Origin: Euglena gracilis
Taxonomy: Eukaryota; Euglenida; Euglenophyceae; Euglenales
Assembly: GCA_039621445.1 (NCBI GenBank)
Contig: CP154956.1
Span: 42,432,437-42,496,436, forward strand
Direction of reading: 5' to 3'
Length of the DNA stretch: 64,000 bases
In this document: piece by piece, positions 41,914-53,510 of the stretch
Numbering within the stretch: position 1 is the stretch's first letter
Layout: each line of letters begins with the position of its first letter
Made by a program: the position numbers and the translations under genes
The notes under the pieces: generated by a model
The model's input: the letters and a program-made list of their open reading frames with translations, nothing else
What the model was told of the DNA's origin: nothing
The model's database searches: none

Positions 41914-43826
41914 GGCTGGGGCTTGGGATGGGGCTGGGCGAGGTCTGCCAGGGACGCGCAGGCAGGGACGTTCTACGCGGTGGACAACATCGCCCAGTTC
42001 CTGGCCGTCTGTCAGGTCCCCCCCCCCCGGATTGTTCCCCCTCCCCCAATGGCGGAGTGCCGCGCACCTCTGCTCCCCACAAGCTGTCTGTCACAAACCC
42101 CAAGTGCCGCCTGCAGTGACGCAGCGGTTTGCTTCGTTGGTTGATGCCCGGGCTAGTCCTACCCTCCAGCCATCCTTGCCCCCCCCCCTTCCCTTGGCCT
42201 TGGAGTCTGTTGCCCCCTCCCCCCAGTTGGCCTCCCCGAAGTTGGCTCCCAGACACACCGGGGGCCAATGAGCCACAAGGAAATAGGCTAACTCATTTTA
42301 TCTCACTCAAAGCTTCCCATCGCTTGAACCATTCCCTTTCGACGAGCGTTGTATCTTCCACGTTTGTTGGATGGTGGATCGTGCCTGACAGAGATTGGGA
42401 GTGGCTGGCGGATGGGAGGGGAGGGGGCAAGGTTGCATGAGCAGAAGGAATGAAAGCGCATTGTTTGTCTCTGTCTGGCCTTCTTCTGGTCCGAGGCTGT
42501 TTTGAAGCAGTGGTCTCTGCTGCGCTGTGATTGGTGGTCTTTTTTTGGGCCAAAAAGGTGATTGCTGGTGAGTTGTTGACCGGGGGGGGGGGCATGCACG
42601 TTTTTTGTGGGGGGTTTTGCATTTTTGATTTTGGCAATGTTTGTTTTTTGCTTTTTTTGCATTTTTGTGTTATTTCCAGCAATTTTTCGAATCTTGCTGG
42701 GGAAGATTTTCTACTGAGAAAAAATCTACATTTTGGAGCAGATTTTTCCTTGAGACCAACTTTTTGTTTATTTTTTTTCTTTTTTTTTTGGCAACAAAAC
42801 GTATAGAATGTCCCGAAGCTACAAGGATCATGTTTTTTTGCAAATTCCTGACTAAATGCAAGCGTTGACCGTTTTGTGACTGTTTAGTGTTGCTCAACTT
42901 TTTTCCTAGTCCAAGTATTTGCACCCGAGTTAATATCAGTCGGCAACTGCTTTTTGCAATCAACTGCTTACCATTGTGCCACTTGAGATTGATGGGGTGG
43001 CATGCATGCCAACTCAACACAAAGCACATTGAAAGCATTCCCCACTCACCCAATTCCCCCTTACATTTAGCCAAGAGGTAAGAAGCCAGGGGTTGTTTAC
43101 CCCACACATGTGCCCCCCCCCCTCACATGTCGGGCGAGTGCCTCCATTGTCGACTGACAAAGTTAGTGAATGCCTGGCAACGCGGTATTGTATCGATGGG
43201 TGGCTCTTATTGGGGGGGGGGGCATCGGAGGGGTCATGGACAAAGGAAAAGGATCCATCCTCATGCGCCACCCTTCACTGGCAGGCCCAGGGACTCGTCG
43301 CCTCGCATGCACTGTTTGAAACGGAGGACCTCATCGGTCGAAAAAACGACAAGTGTGAGCTTTTTTTTTAGAAAGTTGGCTTTTATGTTTTTTAAGGTAT
43401 TCTTTGTTTTCAGCTTTTTTCCGCTCCTTTCTGAGAAAAGAATGTGTTTTGTTGCGTTTTTGTAATTTCAGAATAATCTTTGCTCTCGACAACAAAAAGT
43501 TTGTGTGCCCGCATGGTTTGTTTGCACCACATAAATGTATCGGATTGCCATTTTTTTTTGCTGCTATTTTCAGGTGTTTATTTTCCACTTTTTTTGAACA
43601 TCCCCCTCCCTCCTTGGTCTGTTCTCGGGGTGTTCAATTGCAACCTCCTCCTCCTCCCCCAGGCGGGTGCTGCTCTGCCTGCTGTCGCTGGCGCGGCAGG
43701 GGCTGCGGCACGGGCTGCCGACACCGTCCATCCTGCAGGAGGAGCTCACCATCCGCGCCATCCAGAGCAAGAGCTCCCTCACCTCCGCCGGCATGTGCCG
43801 CGCCTCCCCTTCTCACCGTGCCACCC
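38725..43826 (+). CDS. Calponin-homology domain exons of a CH/coiled-coil/GAR cytoskeletal linker
   Basis: Exons 38933-39028, 40640-40680, 41441-41476, 41952-42015, 43285-43352 and 43663-43826 join without a phase break (0,2,2,0,2,1) and rebuild one CH domain. Motifs in order are [15 protein letters not shown] and FWAALCTG (first helix and 'aL.dG'), [13 protein letters not shown] ('LC.l.n.i'), [16 protein letters not shown] ('F...eNI..FL.a'), [19 protein letters not shown] ('Gv....lF...DL.e.kN') and [20 protein letters not shown] ('V..cL..La'). CH domains bind actin or microtubules. A possible starting exon, 38725-38778, gives [18 protein letters not shown] and joins in phase 0; an acceptor-like cccccag just before it means it could also be internal. 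A single CH domain at the N-terminus with a C-terminal GAR domain is the GAS2-family layout. Confidence 0.88.
39034..39305. repeat. (GT)n array followed by (CACACT)n array
   Basis: (GT)n runs from 39034 to 39120. After a short spacer, a CACACT/CACTCA hexamer array runs from about 39186 to 39305. Both lie in the first CH-domain intron, directly after the donor at 39029. Confidence 0.92.
40731..40925. repeat. (GT)n microsatellite cluster
   Basis: (GT)n from 40731 to about 40785, then GC/GT-mixed text to 40925, all inside the intron that starts at 40681. Confidence 0.88.
41166..41231. repeat. (CT)n microsatellite
   Basis: About 66 bp of pure CT. A second, shorter CT array at 41879-41911 serves as part of the pyrimidine-rich region upstream of the acceptor at 41951. 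Confidence 0.92.
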
Positions 43827-43985
43827 GTGAGGAAGGGTGGTAACCCCCCCCCCCAATCATCTGGCGGGGCCCTTGCTCCTGGCAGTGTCCGAACAACTTG
43901 GCAGAGGGAGGAACACAAAAAAAAGGTAAGTAACTTTGCACCCTCTTTTTAAGGCAAGATTCCTTTATGGCGCAGAAAATAGGGC

Positions 43986-44058
43986 CCAAATAACCTGGCA
44001 GGGGGGCAGGGCCAAAAGTTGGTTCCAATAACCTGGCACCCCGCCAGGTTATTTGGGG
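43986..44058. repeat. Small inverted repeat CCAAATAACCTGGC
   Basis: CCAAATAACCTGGC at the left is mirrored by GCCAGGTTATTTGG at the right, with another AATAACCTGGC copy between. This is a hairpin-forming stretch of about 73 bp in the CH-gene intron 43827-44277. Confidence 0.7.
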
Positions 44059-44277
44059 GGTTTACGCTGGAGGCAGGGGCCAGGCCTGCAGGCAGGGGGG
44101 GGGAAGGCCAGAGGCTGTGCAGAGCGTCGGTCACTGCGGCGGATCACACATTGATTGCGTGACCTTCGTGACACAGCAAGCAACCCCCTTCGACGTGGCC
44201 AAACGGTATCCAGGAACATCTGGGTGTTGCGCCGACCCACCCACCCACCCCGACCTCCCCGCCGCCACCCTCTGCAG

Positions 44278-45469
44278 ACATCGAGCGCTTCATCCAGGAG
44301 GAAGATGAGGCTCGGCGGCGGCATTCTTCCCCACTGTGGACCGCCGCCCGGCCCACCCCACCGATGCCCTCCCCGCTGCGGGCCGTCCCCGCCCCCCGCC
44401 ACCCTGACACCACGGTGAGCCCTCTACTGTGTACCTTGCAATATGCGACTTTAATTTTTTTGCTGAAATGCCCAACATGCCTTAAAATGCCTTAAAAAGC
44501 TTTTCTTAAAAAAAAATCGTCTTAAAACACAAGGGAAGCGGCAAAGTCTCCAAACTCATTACCCCTGCCCTAACATGCGACTCTTGGGGTTTAACATTTT
44601 GGGGCGTCAATTGGTCGTCAGGGGGCAGGGGTACACAGCATACATCTTTGAGGTTTTGCAGACCCCCCAGGGGCCTACTGGCCAGCCCCTTTTTGCTGGG
44701 TCCGGCCAAAAATTTTGGGAAAGTGTTCAAAATGGCTTAAAATGGGGTTTCTGTGGCTTTTGAGACATGTTTTTTTGGGGTTGCCGATGCTCATTTTTTT
44801 CACCATTGTGTTTTGCAAGACTTTTGCGGGGCAATTGTCCAATTCGACCAGCCTGTACAGCTGGGGTCCAGCCCCCCCCCCCCCCCCCCCCGGGGGGAGC
44901 GGGCCCGCCAGCCCAAATCTCTAGCCCTAGCCCAGCAACCCCGCCCCAGATGACAATCTGCATCTCTCAGCAGCACCACATGAAATTATTTCAAGGTAAT
45001 TTCTGCTATCTTTGATGGCGCCAAAATGGCCCTGGGTTATTGGGTTTCTATGACATTGGCCCAGGGAGAAAAATATCCACAGTTTGCTATCAAATCATGT
45101 TTTTCAGGTGGCACGTGTTCACAATAATTTTCTGTGAAATCGTTGATTTAACATTTTATACAAGAATTTTATGTTCAGGACCGGATTTTCCTGAAACGAT
45201 AAAGTAGCCCCCTCAAGCTCTTCACGATTTTTTCCCTCCCCCGGCTCCCGCCAGCCAAATGTTAACCCAGCGGCAAGACGTCATTTCTCATCCATTCACC
45301 ACCGCGCTGCCTCCCCCTGCGTCGAGTCGAAGACTGTGTTCACCGCCGGCAGGACAGCGAAAGTCCCGGGGCGTCGCCGGGGCCCAGCTCTCGCCCCAGC
45401 ACATCGCCCCCGCCAAAGGGCGTCCAGCGCCGCCGGCCATCCATTATCTCGCGCTCCACCGCGGCCGAG
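44278..45469 (+). CDS. Ser/Pro-rich linker exons after the CH domain
   Basis: Exon 44278-44414 (IERFIQEEDEARRRHSSPLW then a Pro-rich tail) joins the last CH exon in phase 1 and ends in phase 0. Exon 45353-45469 encodes DSESPGASPGPSSRPSTSPP then KGVQRRRPSIISRSTAAE, phase 0 to 0. Splice signals are ctctgcag|AC, ACG|GTGAGC, gccggcag|GAC and GAG|GTTTGC. The linker is basic and Ser/Pro-rich, as in the regions between CH and GAR domains of GAS2-like proteins that bind microtubules or EB proteins. No SxIP-like motif could be assigned with confidence. Confidence 0.78.
44775..44950. repeat. Dispersed repeat, TTGTGTTTTGCA...CTAGCCCTAGCCCAGCAACCCC family, copy 1
   Basis: TTGTGTTTTGCA, CAATTGTCC, a long C-run, then TCTAGCCCTAGCCCAGCAA. 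The same series of blocks recurs at 55665-55820. Both are in introns of the CH-GAR gene, and no target duplication was identified. Confidence 0.6.
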
Positions 45470-45737
45470 GTTTGCTGTTCCACCCCCCCCCCCCCGGCCG
45501 GGCACTGCCTCTGCTTTTTGTTTGAATTCTGGTGTCACTGTCTGTTTCTTTGCACCTTTTTTTTGCTGTATTTGACATAAGTTTTCAGCTCAATTTGAGA
45601 TTTCAATGCATTATTTGGCATGCCCTTGAGCAGAATTCCAGTACTCAGAGTCGCGCACAATTTCCAGCGCATATTTCCACCACAATGTTGAATCCCACAG
45701 CCCCCCATACCATACCCTCCACCATACATCCCCTCAG

Positions 45738-48700
45738 GTGCGGACGGCGGCAGAGGACCACCCAGAGGAGGGCAGGCTCAAGCTGACCCTCGACGTGGAC
45801 TACAACCTCGTGCTGCGGGCGATGCAGCTGAAGCACGAAGAGCAGGTTCCTCCCTGCCCATCTATTCACCAAGCCCAAGTGCGTCAATTCAACACTGCCT
45901 GGCATCAATGCATCAATTGTTCCTGTCCCATGCTGGCTCAAATGGAGTGAACATCAGCGGCATTTGGGGGGGTGTTATCAATTTTAATACCAGCAAATTT
46001 GCAAATTTTTTGCAGGTTTTTGCTTTTGTTTATGCAAATTATGGGCAGTTTTTGTACAAAGCACAGGCAGAAACAAAACGACTTCCAGTCAGACGAACAG
46101 ACGCACATCAGCATCGCCCCCTCCCTCCTCCACCAACGTCTCTGCTCTGCGGCGCAGCTGCAGCGACTGCGGGAGGAGCACACGGCCCAGCTGGAGGAGA
46201 TGGAGGCGCTGCACCGCCGCGGCCTGCTGACCCTCGGCCGCGACCGCGACGCGCGGCACAGCGAGGAGCTGGCGCGGCGCGAGCGGGCGTACGAGGCCCA
46301 GGTGGGTCCCGGACTGCTATCGGGGGGATTTGTTGCCCCTCCCCCCGCGCTATGAGCATTTGATTTTGTACACCTGCAGATATAATGTACGGGCGTCCGC
46401 CCCACCGGTTGCCCCTCTCCCCAATTCTGCCATGGCTGCTGCGGGCAGGTGGCCAGCCTGCAGGCCCAGCAGAAGAGCGTGGTGCAGTCGCTGGAGGCGG
46501 CGCACCGGCAGCACGTGGTGGACCTGGAGGCGGCCCACGAGGCCCTGAAGGAGCGGGAGCTGCGGCGGCAGGAGGAACAGCACGCCCAGCAGGTGCGTCC
46601 CCCAGGGAGGAGGAGAGGCAGTCAAAAGCAGCAAAAAGTGGCCGAAAGTTGGCAAAAGTGGCAAAAAGCAACCAAAAGCAGCAAAAAAAAAACAGCCAAC
46701 ACAGTCAAAAACAGCAAACAGCAGGGGGGGGGGGGATGCGCTGCGCATTTTTCCGCATTTTTGCGCATTTTTGTCAATTTTTTCAAAAATGCGCATTTTT
46801 TTGCATTTTTTGCACATTTTTTGCCCAATTTTGCACATTTTCCATTTTTTGCGCATTTTTGCCCAATTTTGCACATTTTGCCATTTTTGCACATTTTCCA
46901 CCCAAATCACATGCTCACCGAATTTTGCCAACGTTCAACTGACCCATTTCTGTAACCAACGAACCCATTTTCGCACTTTTTTCCCCCACAGAGACCCCAC
47001 ATTGACACGTAACCAAGGCGGGAATCCCACTCCCCTGGTCACAAGTAAGGGGCACCATGGCTGACATTGTTGGTTGTGGTGAACGGAGAGTGACGCCTTG
47101 GTCACGCATTTTTTGGCCAAAATGCCTTCATTTCAGCTCTTTTTGGTGATTTTGGTTTAATTTTGGGTTTTCTGTTGGAAATTTTTCTGAGTCCTTTTTC
47201 CCTTAGGAATGTCACAAACTCAGCGCATTTTTTTGCGCATTTTTTTGTGCATTTTTGCGCATTTTTTTCCGAGGGCCGTTCAGCGCATTTCCCCCCACCT
47301 GCAAACAGTACCCAACCATTGGCAAAAGTGCCAAAAGCATTCAAAGGCAGCAAAAAGCAGCCAAAAGTGGCCAACAACAGTCAAAATCAGCAAAAAAAAT
47401 AGTGGCCAAAAGTTGCCAAAAGTGGCTCAACAATGGCCAAAAGCAGGCAAAAATAGCCAAAACTGGCCTAAAAGTGGCAAAAATGGCCAAAAGATGGACA
47501 AAAGTGGCCAAAGGTGGCAAAATTGGGCAATTAAGGTCAACAGTGGCCAAAAGTTGCCCAAAAGTAGCCCATAGTGACCCAAAAGCAACCAAAAGCATCA
47601 CAAATGACGAAAAAACCGTCAATGGCAACCGGAAGTGGACAAAAATGGCCAAAGAATTTTCCTTAAAGTTGGGATGACTGGGATTTCTGTTGGCGTGACG
47701 GGGCGTGACTGGGTCTGGGGCTGACCATAGGTGTTTGGCTGTGTGCCTGCCTTCCGCCACTCCGCACCCAACGATCGACGGGGCCGCCCGCCGAAATGGT
47801 GTCTCACAACAAAAGGCTGTTTCACGGTCCCCTCTTCCCTGTACACAGCTTGAGGCGATCGCTGTCCAGCAGCAGCGGGTGGCGGAGGAGCACGCCACCC
47901 GGCTGCAGCGGCTGCGGGAGGAGCTGGACGCAGAGCAGCAGAGGCAGGCGGCGGAGCTGCAGGCGCAGCACGAGGCCCAGGCACAGCTACCCCAATTTTT
48001 TTATTGATTGTGTTTGTGGTTTCTTTCGGCGTCCTGTACTCGTCCGACCACAGGGGCTTCTGCCCGATTTCCCAGCAATCGACCCTTTGGACAGCCCCCC
48101 AGGCAGCAGCATGGAGGAACTGGCTCAGTGCCGGGCTGCCAGGGAACTGCTCCGCACATGCAGCCGTGCGACCCACCTCGAATTTTGTTCAAATCCCCAA
48201 CCCATCACCCCCGCCAGGTCGCTGGGGAGCGGCAGCAGCACACCCAGGACTTGGAGGCTGAGCGGGCCCGCCTGATGGCAGAGCACACCACGGCCGACGT
48301 GCAGCAGGCGGAGCTGCACTATGCGGAGCTGGCCACCATGACCGCCGCCCATGAGGAGCAGGCGTGTGGGGTCGGGAAGGCCCAGCGGTGATTCACTGGC
48401 TTTTTTTTTAGCCCGAACCCTCCAGAAGTTAGGTGGATTTGTCTCACAAAAGCTTCTTCTTTTGACCCAATGTGGAGCTTCGGGAAGAAATTGATTCCCA
48501 CAAAAATTCTACTCTGCCCCATGGGGTGCTGGCTCATTGTTTGGCGCGTTATTTTTTGGGGAAGTGGAAATCAGGCACGTGTGACGCCAACCAATTGTCC
48601 CTCCCTGTCCGGCAGTCTATGCGAGGCACTCGGGGGAGGGTCGCCGGAGTGTCCATTTCTTTTGATGGCTCCAAAGGTGGCAGCGCTGGAGCGGGAGAAG

Positions 48701-51700
48701 CACGTGGCGGTGCAATCCACACGGGAGGCAGCGGTGGAGGAAACCAAGGCGTTGGAGGCGGCGCACGAACACAGGGTCGCGAAGCTCCGGGAGGCCCATG
48801 CGGCAGAGGTTTGCGTATCTGAGTGGCCGTCGGGTCCTGCACTCCTCATGATGTTTGCTTTGCGGTGTGGTGATTGCAACAGATCAATGACCAGCATTGG
48901 AATGGAGAGAATGTAGAGATTTGACCTCGGGGGAGGAGTCCCGCCAGCCAGCACTTTTTTTTCAAGCCAGCAGCTCCCAGCCGGGCTGCGGATCGCCCCC
49001 CTCGGGGGGTCCACTGAAATAAACTTGAGAGGCTTCTTCTGGAGACAGGTTCTGGTTTCCCTTCTTTCGTGAGGGCAGTGGGGGGCTGAACCAGGCACAG
49101 GGCTAAGTGAGCGTTGATTTTACACAGAGGGAGGAGGGATCCGGAACACCCCTGGAGACAAAAGGTTGTCTTACCTGGCACTTTGCACTGGAGAAGTTAT
49201 TTTTTCCACGTGGTTTTTCAAAAAGTTTCTGGGACCAAAGCACTGGACAACGCGTTTTGGGTATTTGAGGCCCCCGAAAAGTCTCCAGAGCGTCGCACCA
49301 GGTTTTTTGCATTTTTTTTGTAGCCCCTGGTCATCCACCCCCCTCCCTCTGAGGGCAGGGGGCAGGGTTCAGTGTGGACAGAGGTGGACTCCATCCCCCC
49401 CAGGGGGGGTCCAGCCAGCCAGCAGCCCAGGCAGCAGCCTTTTTCCAGCCCCATCGACGAAGTTTAATTATTTTGCAGCCGCCCGAAAGTTGGCTGGATA
49501 GTGGATTTTTGGCTTTCGGGGATGCAAAAATGGGCCAAAAAAATGGGCAAAAATGGGTCGGGTTTGGGTTGGCCATGGAAAATCCATGGCCAACCCATGG
49601 CAACCCATTGCAAATTCGGGTCAAAAAATCGATTTTGCATAATTGGCATTTTTGGGGGCATCTTTGGAGTTTCAATTTTGGGGGGTTCCTGGTTCAACCC
49701 TGGTCGGGCCCAGTTCCAGACCTGGGACCCCCATGGGGGGGTCAGCCATGAGCCATTTTCCAGCCAGCCCAAATTTTCCGGCCTCTGAGCTTGAAAATCT
49801 CCCCGGGTCACTAAGCAACGACCTGGGTCGACCACCCCCCCCCCTCTCCCTTGGTGCCCTGACCAGGCCTCGTTTTTAATTTGGCGGACCCCCCCCCCCT
49901 GGGTCCGCCGATTAAAGGTCCGAGTTAACAGTTAAATTTAAAGCTCTTAAGAAGAAGCTGGATGGGCAGCCTGGGCTGGGAGACGTCGCGGGGCCCACAG
50001 AATTGCAAATGCCTGGACAAGCGTACAAATGTGTGCAACACAGACTCCGTGTCGTGCAGTATCAGTGGCCGTAGCAGGCTGCTTTCGCCGCCGCAACCTG
50101 AGCCAGGCCCCGCAGTCCTTTGTGCCTCCTCGTCGGCAGGTGGCCGGCCTCCAGCAGCAGCACGAGGCGGCGATCCACCACCTGGATGTGGAGAGGCAGA
50201 CGGCAATCGCCCGCCAGCGGCAGGAGTTGGGGAGCAGCGTTGCGAGGGCTTTTCCTTCCTAGTTTTCCCAGTTAGGAATGCCAAGCAACTCCAGCTCGAC
50301 ATTCGCTGTGGGCAGGGGGGGGGGAATGCAACTTGCATAATTTGCATTTTTTTTGCATAATCGGCTTTTCCTGAAATTTGCATTTTTTTGCATTTTTTTG
50401 CATAAAATATTTTGCCGGAAAAAATTTTTGTAGTTGGTTGCCATATGTTTGAATTTTTTTGCATATTTTTGCATTTTCTACATAAAATATTTTGCCCTGG
50501 AAAAAATTTTTGTTGTTGATTGCCATATTTATGGATTTTTTTTGCATTTTTTTGCATTTTTTTGCATAAAATAATTTGCCCTGGAAATTTTTTTGATCTT
50601 AGGCAGCAAAGCTCTGCTATATTCCAGCTTTTTCTCAGGCTTTTCATGCAAGTTGCATTTTTTTTTGCATTTTTTGCATTTTTTTTGCATTTTTTTGCAT
50701 TTTTTTGACTTGCATAATTTGAAGGGCCCAGTTGCATTTCCCCCCCCCCCCTGCTGTGGGTATCCCAGAGATCAAAAAAAAATGATAGCTTGGTATGTTT
50801 TTGCCAAGCCCTGCCTCAATCCAAAGTGTCTCATAGCACCGATTGGGCCTCTGCAGCGCTGCTGGGTCGAAGAGGCCGCAGCACAACAAATCCACCAGCT
50901 GGAGCAAGAGCATGAGGGTCAGGTAGGCCCCGCAACCCCCCCCCCCCAGTTTCGGGTCCGATTCCCAAAGGGGGGCACCGGGTTTCGGTTGTTTTTCAAT
51001 AGCATTTGCGGAATGTGTGGAATTTTCTAGCAATTTTTGTCGTTTGCAAAATCATTCACTGAATCTCAGTGCTGAAAGTCCAATAGATTCCGAAAAGTGT
51101 TTTCTGCCAAAACCGCCAGAACCCCTCCCCCAGCCGCACACACACAACATTTGGCAATGTGCGTCTATGTTGCAGGTCGCCGCCCTGGCAAGGGAGGCGG
51201 AGACGCGGGAAACGCTGCGGGAGGCGGAGTGGGGGGCGTCGTTGGCTCGGCTGCGGCAGCAACACGAGGCGGAGAGGGCGACGCTGGCGGAGCAGGCGCA
51301 GTGGCAGGCGAGGCAGTCGGTGCGTTGGGCTGGTGGAGGTGGAGTCTGCCCGTTTTGCTGCCCTGGGCTGGAACTGCTCTTTCTCTATGATATTCCTGGC
51401 GCGAATCTGGGTTCATGTGGGTAGGTGTGGGTGCAGGCGTGTGCGGGTGGCTGTAGGTGTGTGTGAGCGGGTAAGTGGGTGTGGGCAGGTCGGTGGGTGG
51501 GTATGGGTGTGGGTGGGCAGGGGTCTCAACACCACATCCGTGGGGTGAGGTTTACTGGGCAGTTCCGCCCAGTCCCCCGCCGTCTGTCTTTCAACCCGTC
51601 CCTGCCCCGGCAGGAGGCGGTGCAGGCATGCATGCAGGAGCAACACCGCATCGAGCAGGAGGGCCTCGCGGCGAAGTATGAGCAGCTGCTGGGGGAGGCC

Positions 51701-52299
51701 GAGGCCGGCTTCCGCCGCTCCCTCGACACCGCACTGCAGCGCGAGCGGCAGGAGTACGCCGTGGCGGTGTGCCGCCCGACACTGCACTTTCCCGGGCCCG
51801 CGCTGACCTTCCCACCGACGTTCCAGTTCTTGGACCGGTTGAGTTGGCGCTCCGTTCTCCACAGCCCCAATGGGCACGTTGTCCCCTTGAGTTGATGTTG
51901 CTTCATGTGGACGATGGTGCAACGTCCATATGAAGCAACTTTTATTAGGTCTGATGTGCCAGTGTCAGGGGCAAGCGACTTGTGCTGCCCCCCACATCAG
52001 CTTCAACCCCACCCACAAACCATGCCAACCCATCCACATCCAAACGCCAAACTCACCCACTCACCCACACCCAGCCACCCACACCCACCCACCCACATCA
52101 CATTTACCCACACAGCTTGCCGAGGTCCGCACCGCCCATGCGCGGGAGCTGCACGAGCAGGCGGTCCACCAGCGGCGGGTGCTGGAGCAGGCGCTGAAGG
52201 AGGGTGCGGAGGAGCGCCAGCAGCTGTTCGAGCGCCGCGCCGCGGAGCACACGCTGGTGGTGGATGCGCTGCAGCAGGAGCACGCCGCCCACCTGCGCC
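45738..52299 (+). CDS. Long coiled-coil rod built from phase-0 exons
   Basis: Exons 45738-45845 (108 nt), 46158-46301 (144), 46449-46592 (144), 47849-47980 (132), 48218-48361 (144), 48677-48808 (132), 50140-50238 (99), 50857-50922 (66), 51176-51319 (144), 51614-51766 (153) and 52116 to about 52299 encode an uninterrupted Glu/Gln/Ala/Arg/Leu-rich rod, for example LQRLREEHTAQLEEMEALHR, VAALEREKHVAVQSTREAA and LAEVRTAHARELHEQAVHQR. Nearly all begin and end in phase 0, and many begin with V/L-A-x-L or similar. Heptad-like hydrophobic spacing indicates a dimerising coiled coil between the actin-binding head and the C-terminal GAR domain. Donors at 47981 and 48362 are GC. The end of the last exon is uncertain: a donor at 52260 would give exactly 144 nt. 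Confidence 0.87.
46722..47300. mobile_element. hAT-like MITE with G-run ends, GCGCATTTTT family, copy 2
   Basis: A 579-bp element starting CAGGGGGGGGGGGATGCGCT and ending AGCGCATTTCCCCCCACCT, with exact 8-bp duplication GCAAACAG at 46714-46721 and 47301-47308. Its inner parts match 36588-37275. It is inserted into AAAAGTGGCC-type simple sequence in the intron between coiled-coil exons 46449-46592 and 47849-47980. No coding capacity. Confidence 0.85.
47305..47660. repeat. AAAAGTGGCC simple-sequence stretch
   Basis: Irregular (GGCAAAAGTGGCCAAAAG)-like text continues that at 46620-46713. The MITE at 46722 split one original stretch. The same words appear in the right arm at 8100-8480. Confidence 0.7.
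48930..49030. repeat. Dispersed repeat, CCAGCC...CCACTGAAA family, copy 2
   Basis: CCAGCACTTTTTTTTCAAGC and GGGGGGTCCACTGAAA match 30390-30450 with few changes. It lies in the coiled-coil intron 48809-50139. Confidence 0.55.
49395..49825. mobile_element. Family 4 hAT-like MITE, left end unresolved
   Basis: Begins near GGGGTCCAGCCAGCCAGCAG and ends CACTAAGCAACGACCTG. The right end matches the elements at 28435 (AACGACCTA) and 25450 (TTAAGCGACGCC). The interior shares GGTCGGGCCCAG and a TCGATTTTGCATAATT stretch with 28435-28788. I could not find the left terminal repeat or a duplication of GGTCGACC, so the left end may be deleted. Confidence 0.65.
50313..50752. mobile_element. hAT-like MITE with G-run ends, TTTTTTGCAT family
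   Basis: A 440-bp element with left end CAGGGGGGGGGGAATGCAAC and right end GTTGCATTTCCCCCCCCCCC, and exact 8-bp duplication GCTGTGGG at 50305-50312 and 50753-50760. The interior is almost wholly a TTTTTTGCAT word array with GCATAAAATATTTTGCC segments. The ends resemble those at 46722 (G-run then ATGC) but the repeated word differs. It lies in a coiled-coil intron. Confidence 0.87.
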
Positions 52300-52717
52300 G
52301 TGCCCTCCGGCGGCCCTCGGCCTCTTCCGGAAGCCGACCCCCCCCCCCCGCCCGGCCACGGTTCCCAATCCCGATGGATGGGATCCGCTCAGTTGCAGAG
52401 CGCCGCTGCAGACATGGGATTGGTCCTCCAGCTGGACTGCACGCGCCATGATGTTGATCCCCCACCTGCCTTCTTTCAAAGCGAAACCCTGTTCAAGGGC
52501 AGATCGAAGCAGATCAATGAGCGTGTGAGCCTTTTTGCGTTGCAAGGCACAAAAGACCAGTGTTTTTCCAGAGCCCCCACCCCTCCCCTTTCAGAAATAG
52601 GCAACAAACATCTGATAAGAGAAAGGTGTAAAGGTCTAAAGGCCCAAGATAAGAGAAAGTTGGTGTTCTTGCCAAAGCAGAGTCACAGGGCCGAACCAGG
52701 CCGGGGACGTCTGTCAG

Positions 52718-52860
52718 CACACGGACGAAGGCGATGTGAAACCGGTTTGCATCAACTGCGTGGGCTGCAGAACTTCTGTGCGTCAGGTGCACACACATAC
52801 GCGCGCATGCACACACACACACACACACACAGACACACACACACACACGCACGCACGCAT

Positions 52861-52895
<35 letters not shown>

Positions 52896-52896
52896 T

Positions 52897-52951
<55 letters not shown>

Positions 52952-53510
52952 CACGCACACACCACACACCACACGCACCACATGTACACACACATACATC
53001 ACCTGACACCCTCCCTGCCCACCACATCCTCCATCACCTTGCTAATGCAGGCAGCCACGCTGCAGGACAGCGCGCTGCGGCAGCTAGTGGCGGAAAAGCT
53101 GTCTGTTGGAGAGTACGGCGGCATCCACCTCTACCACTGCCGGCCCCGCGGTTCGTTCTTCATGCGGCGGGGCGCCGTGTGCACCCCGGAGTTCTTTGTG
53201 CGGCAGTTCGGCGGCACGCTGCTCAGTGTGCCTGCGCCCCCACCCCCCCCCCCCGATCTTCGGTGCCGCGATCCATCATCCCCGGCGACAGCTTCCGGGC
53301 CACCCCACGTTTCGGCCGATGTGGTGATTTCCCTGGTGTGGAATGACCCGTCCCATCCATTTTGGGGCGTGGCCGGCCAGCTGCGATGGGACCGTGCCCG
53401 GCGGCGGGGGTGGGCCGTTCCTCCGCCCCCCAGCGTTCGCCAACGTGTGGATGGACCTCGACGCCTTCATCCAGCGTGCCTTCGCCCTCCCTGCTGAGCC
53501 CCTGCCAGGG
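52718..53510 (+). CDS. Cys cluster and GAS2-related (GAR) domain exons
   Basis: Exon 52718-52786 ([20 protein letters not shown]) joins exon 53051-53225 in phase 0, and that joins 53434-53510 in phase 1 (A|CG). The last two encode [37 protein letters not shown] and [20 protein letters not shown]. This matches the GAR pattern: a 'v.eGkYr' start, then 'vmVRVGGGW..Ld.fL'. Known GAR domains bind microtubules and zinc. The C..C..C cluster just before the GEY motif could be the metal site. G-G-T replaces the usual G-G-G/W, so this is a divergent member. The intron 52787-53050 is filled by a CA/GCAC array. Confidence 0.78.
52790..52995. repeat. CA / GCAC microsatellite
   Basis: (CA)n blocks flank about 100 bp of (GCAC)n in the intron before the GAR-domain exon. 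Confidence 0.92.
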
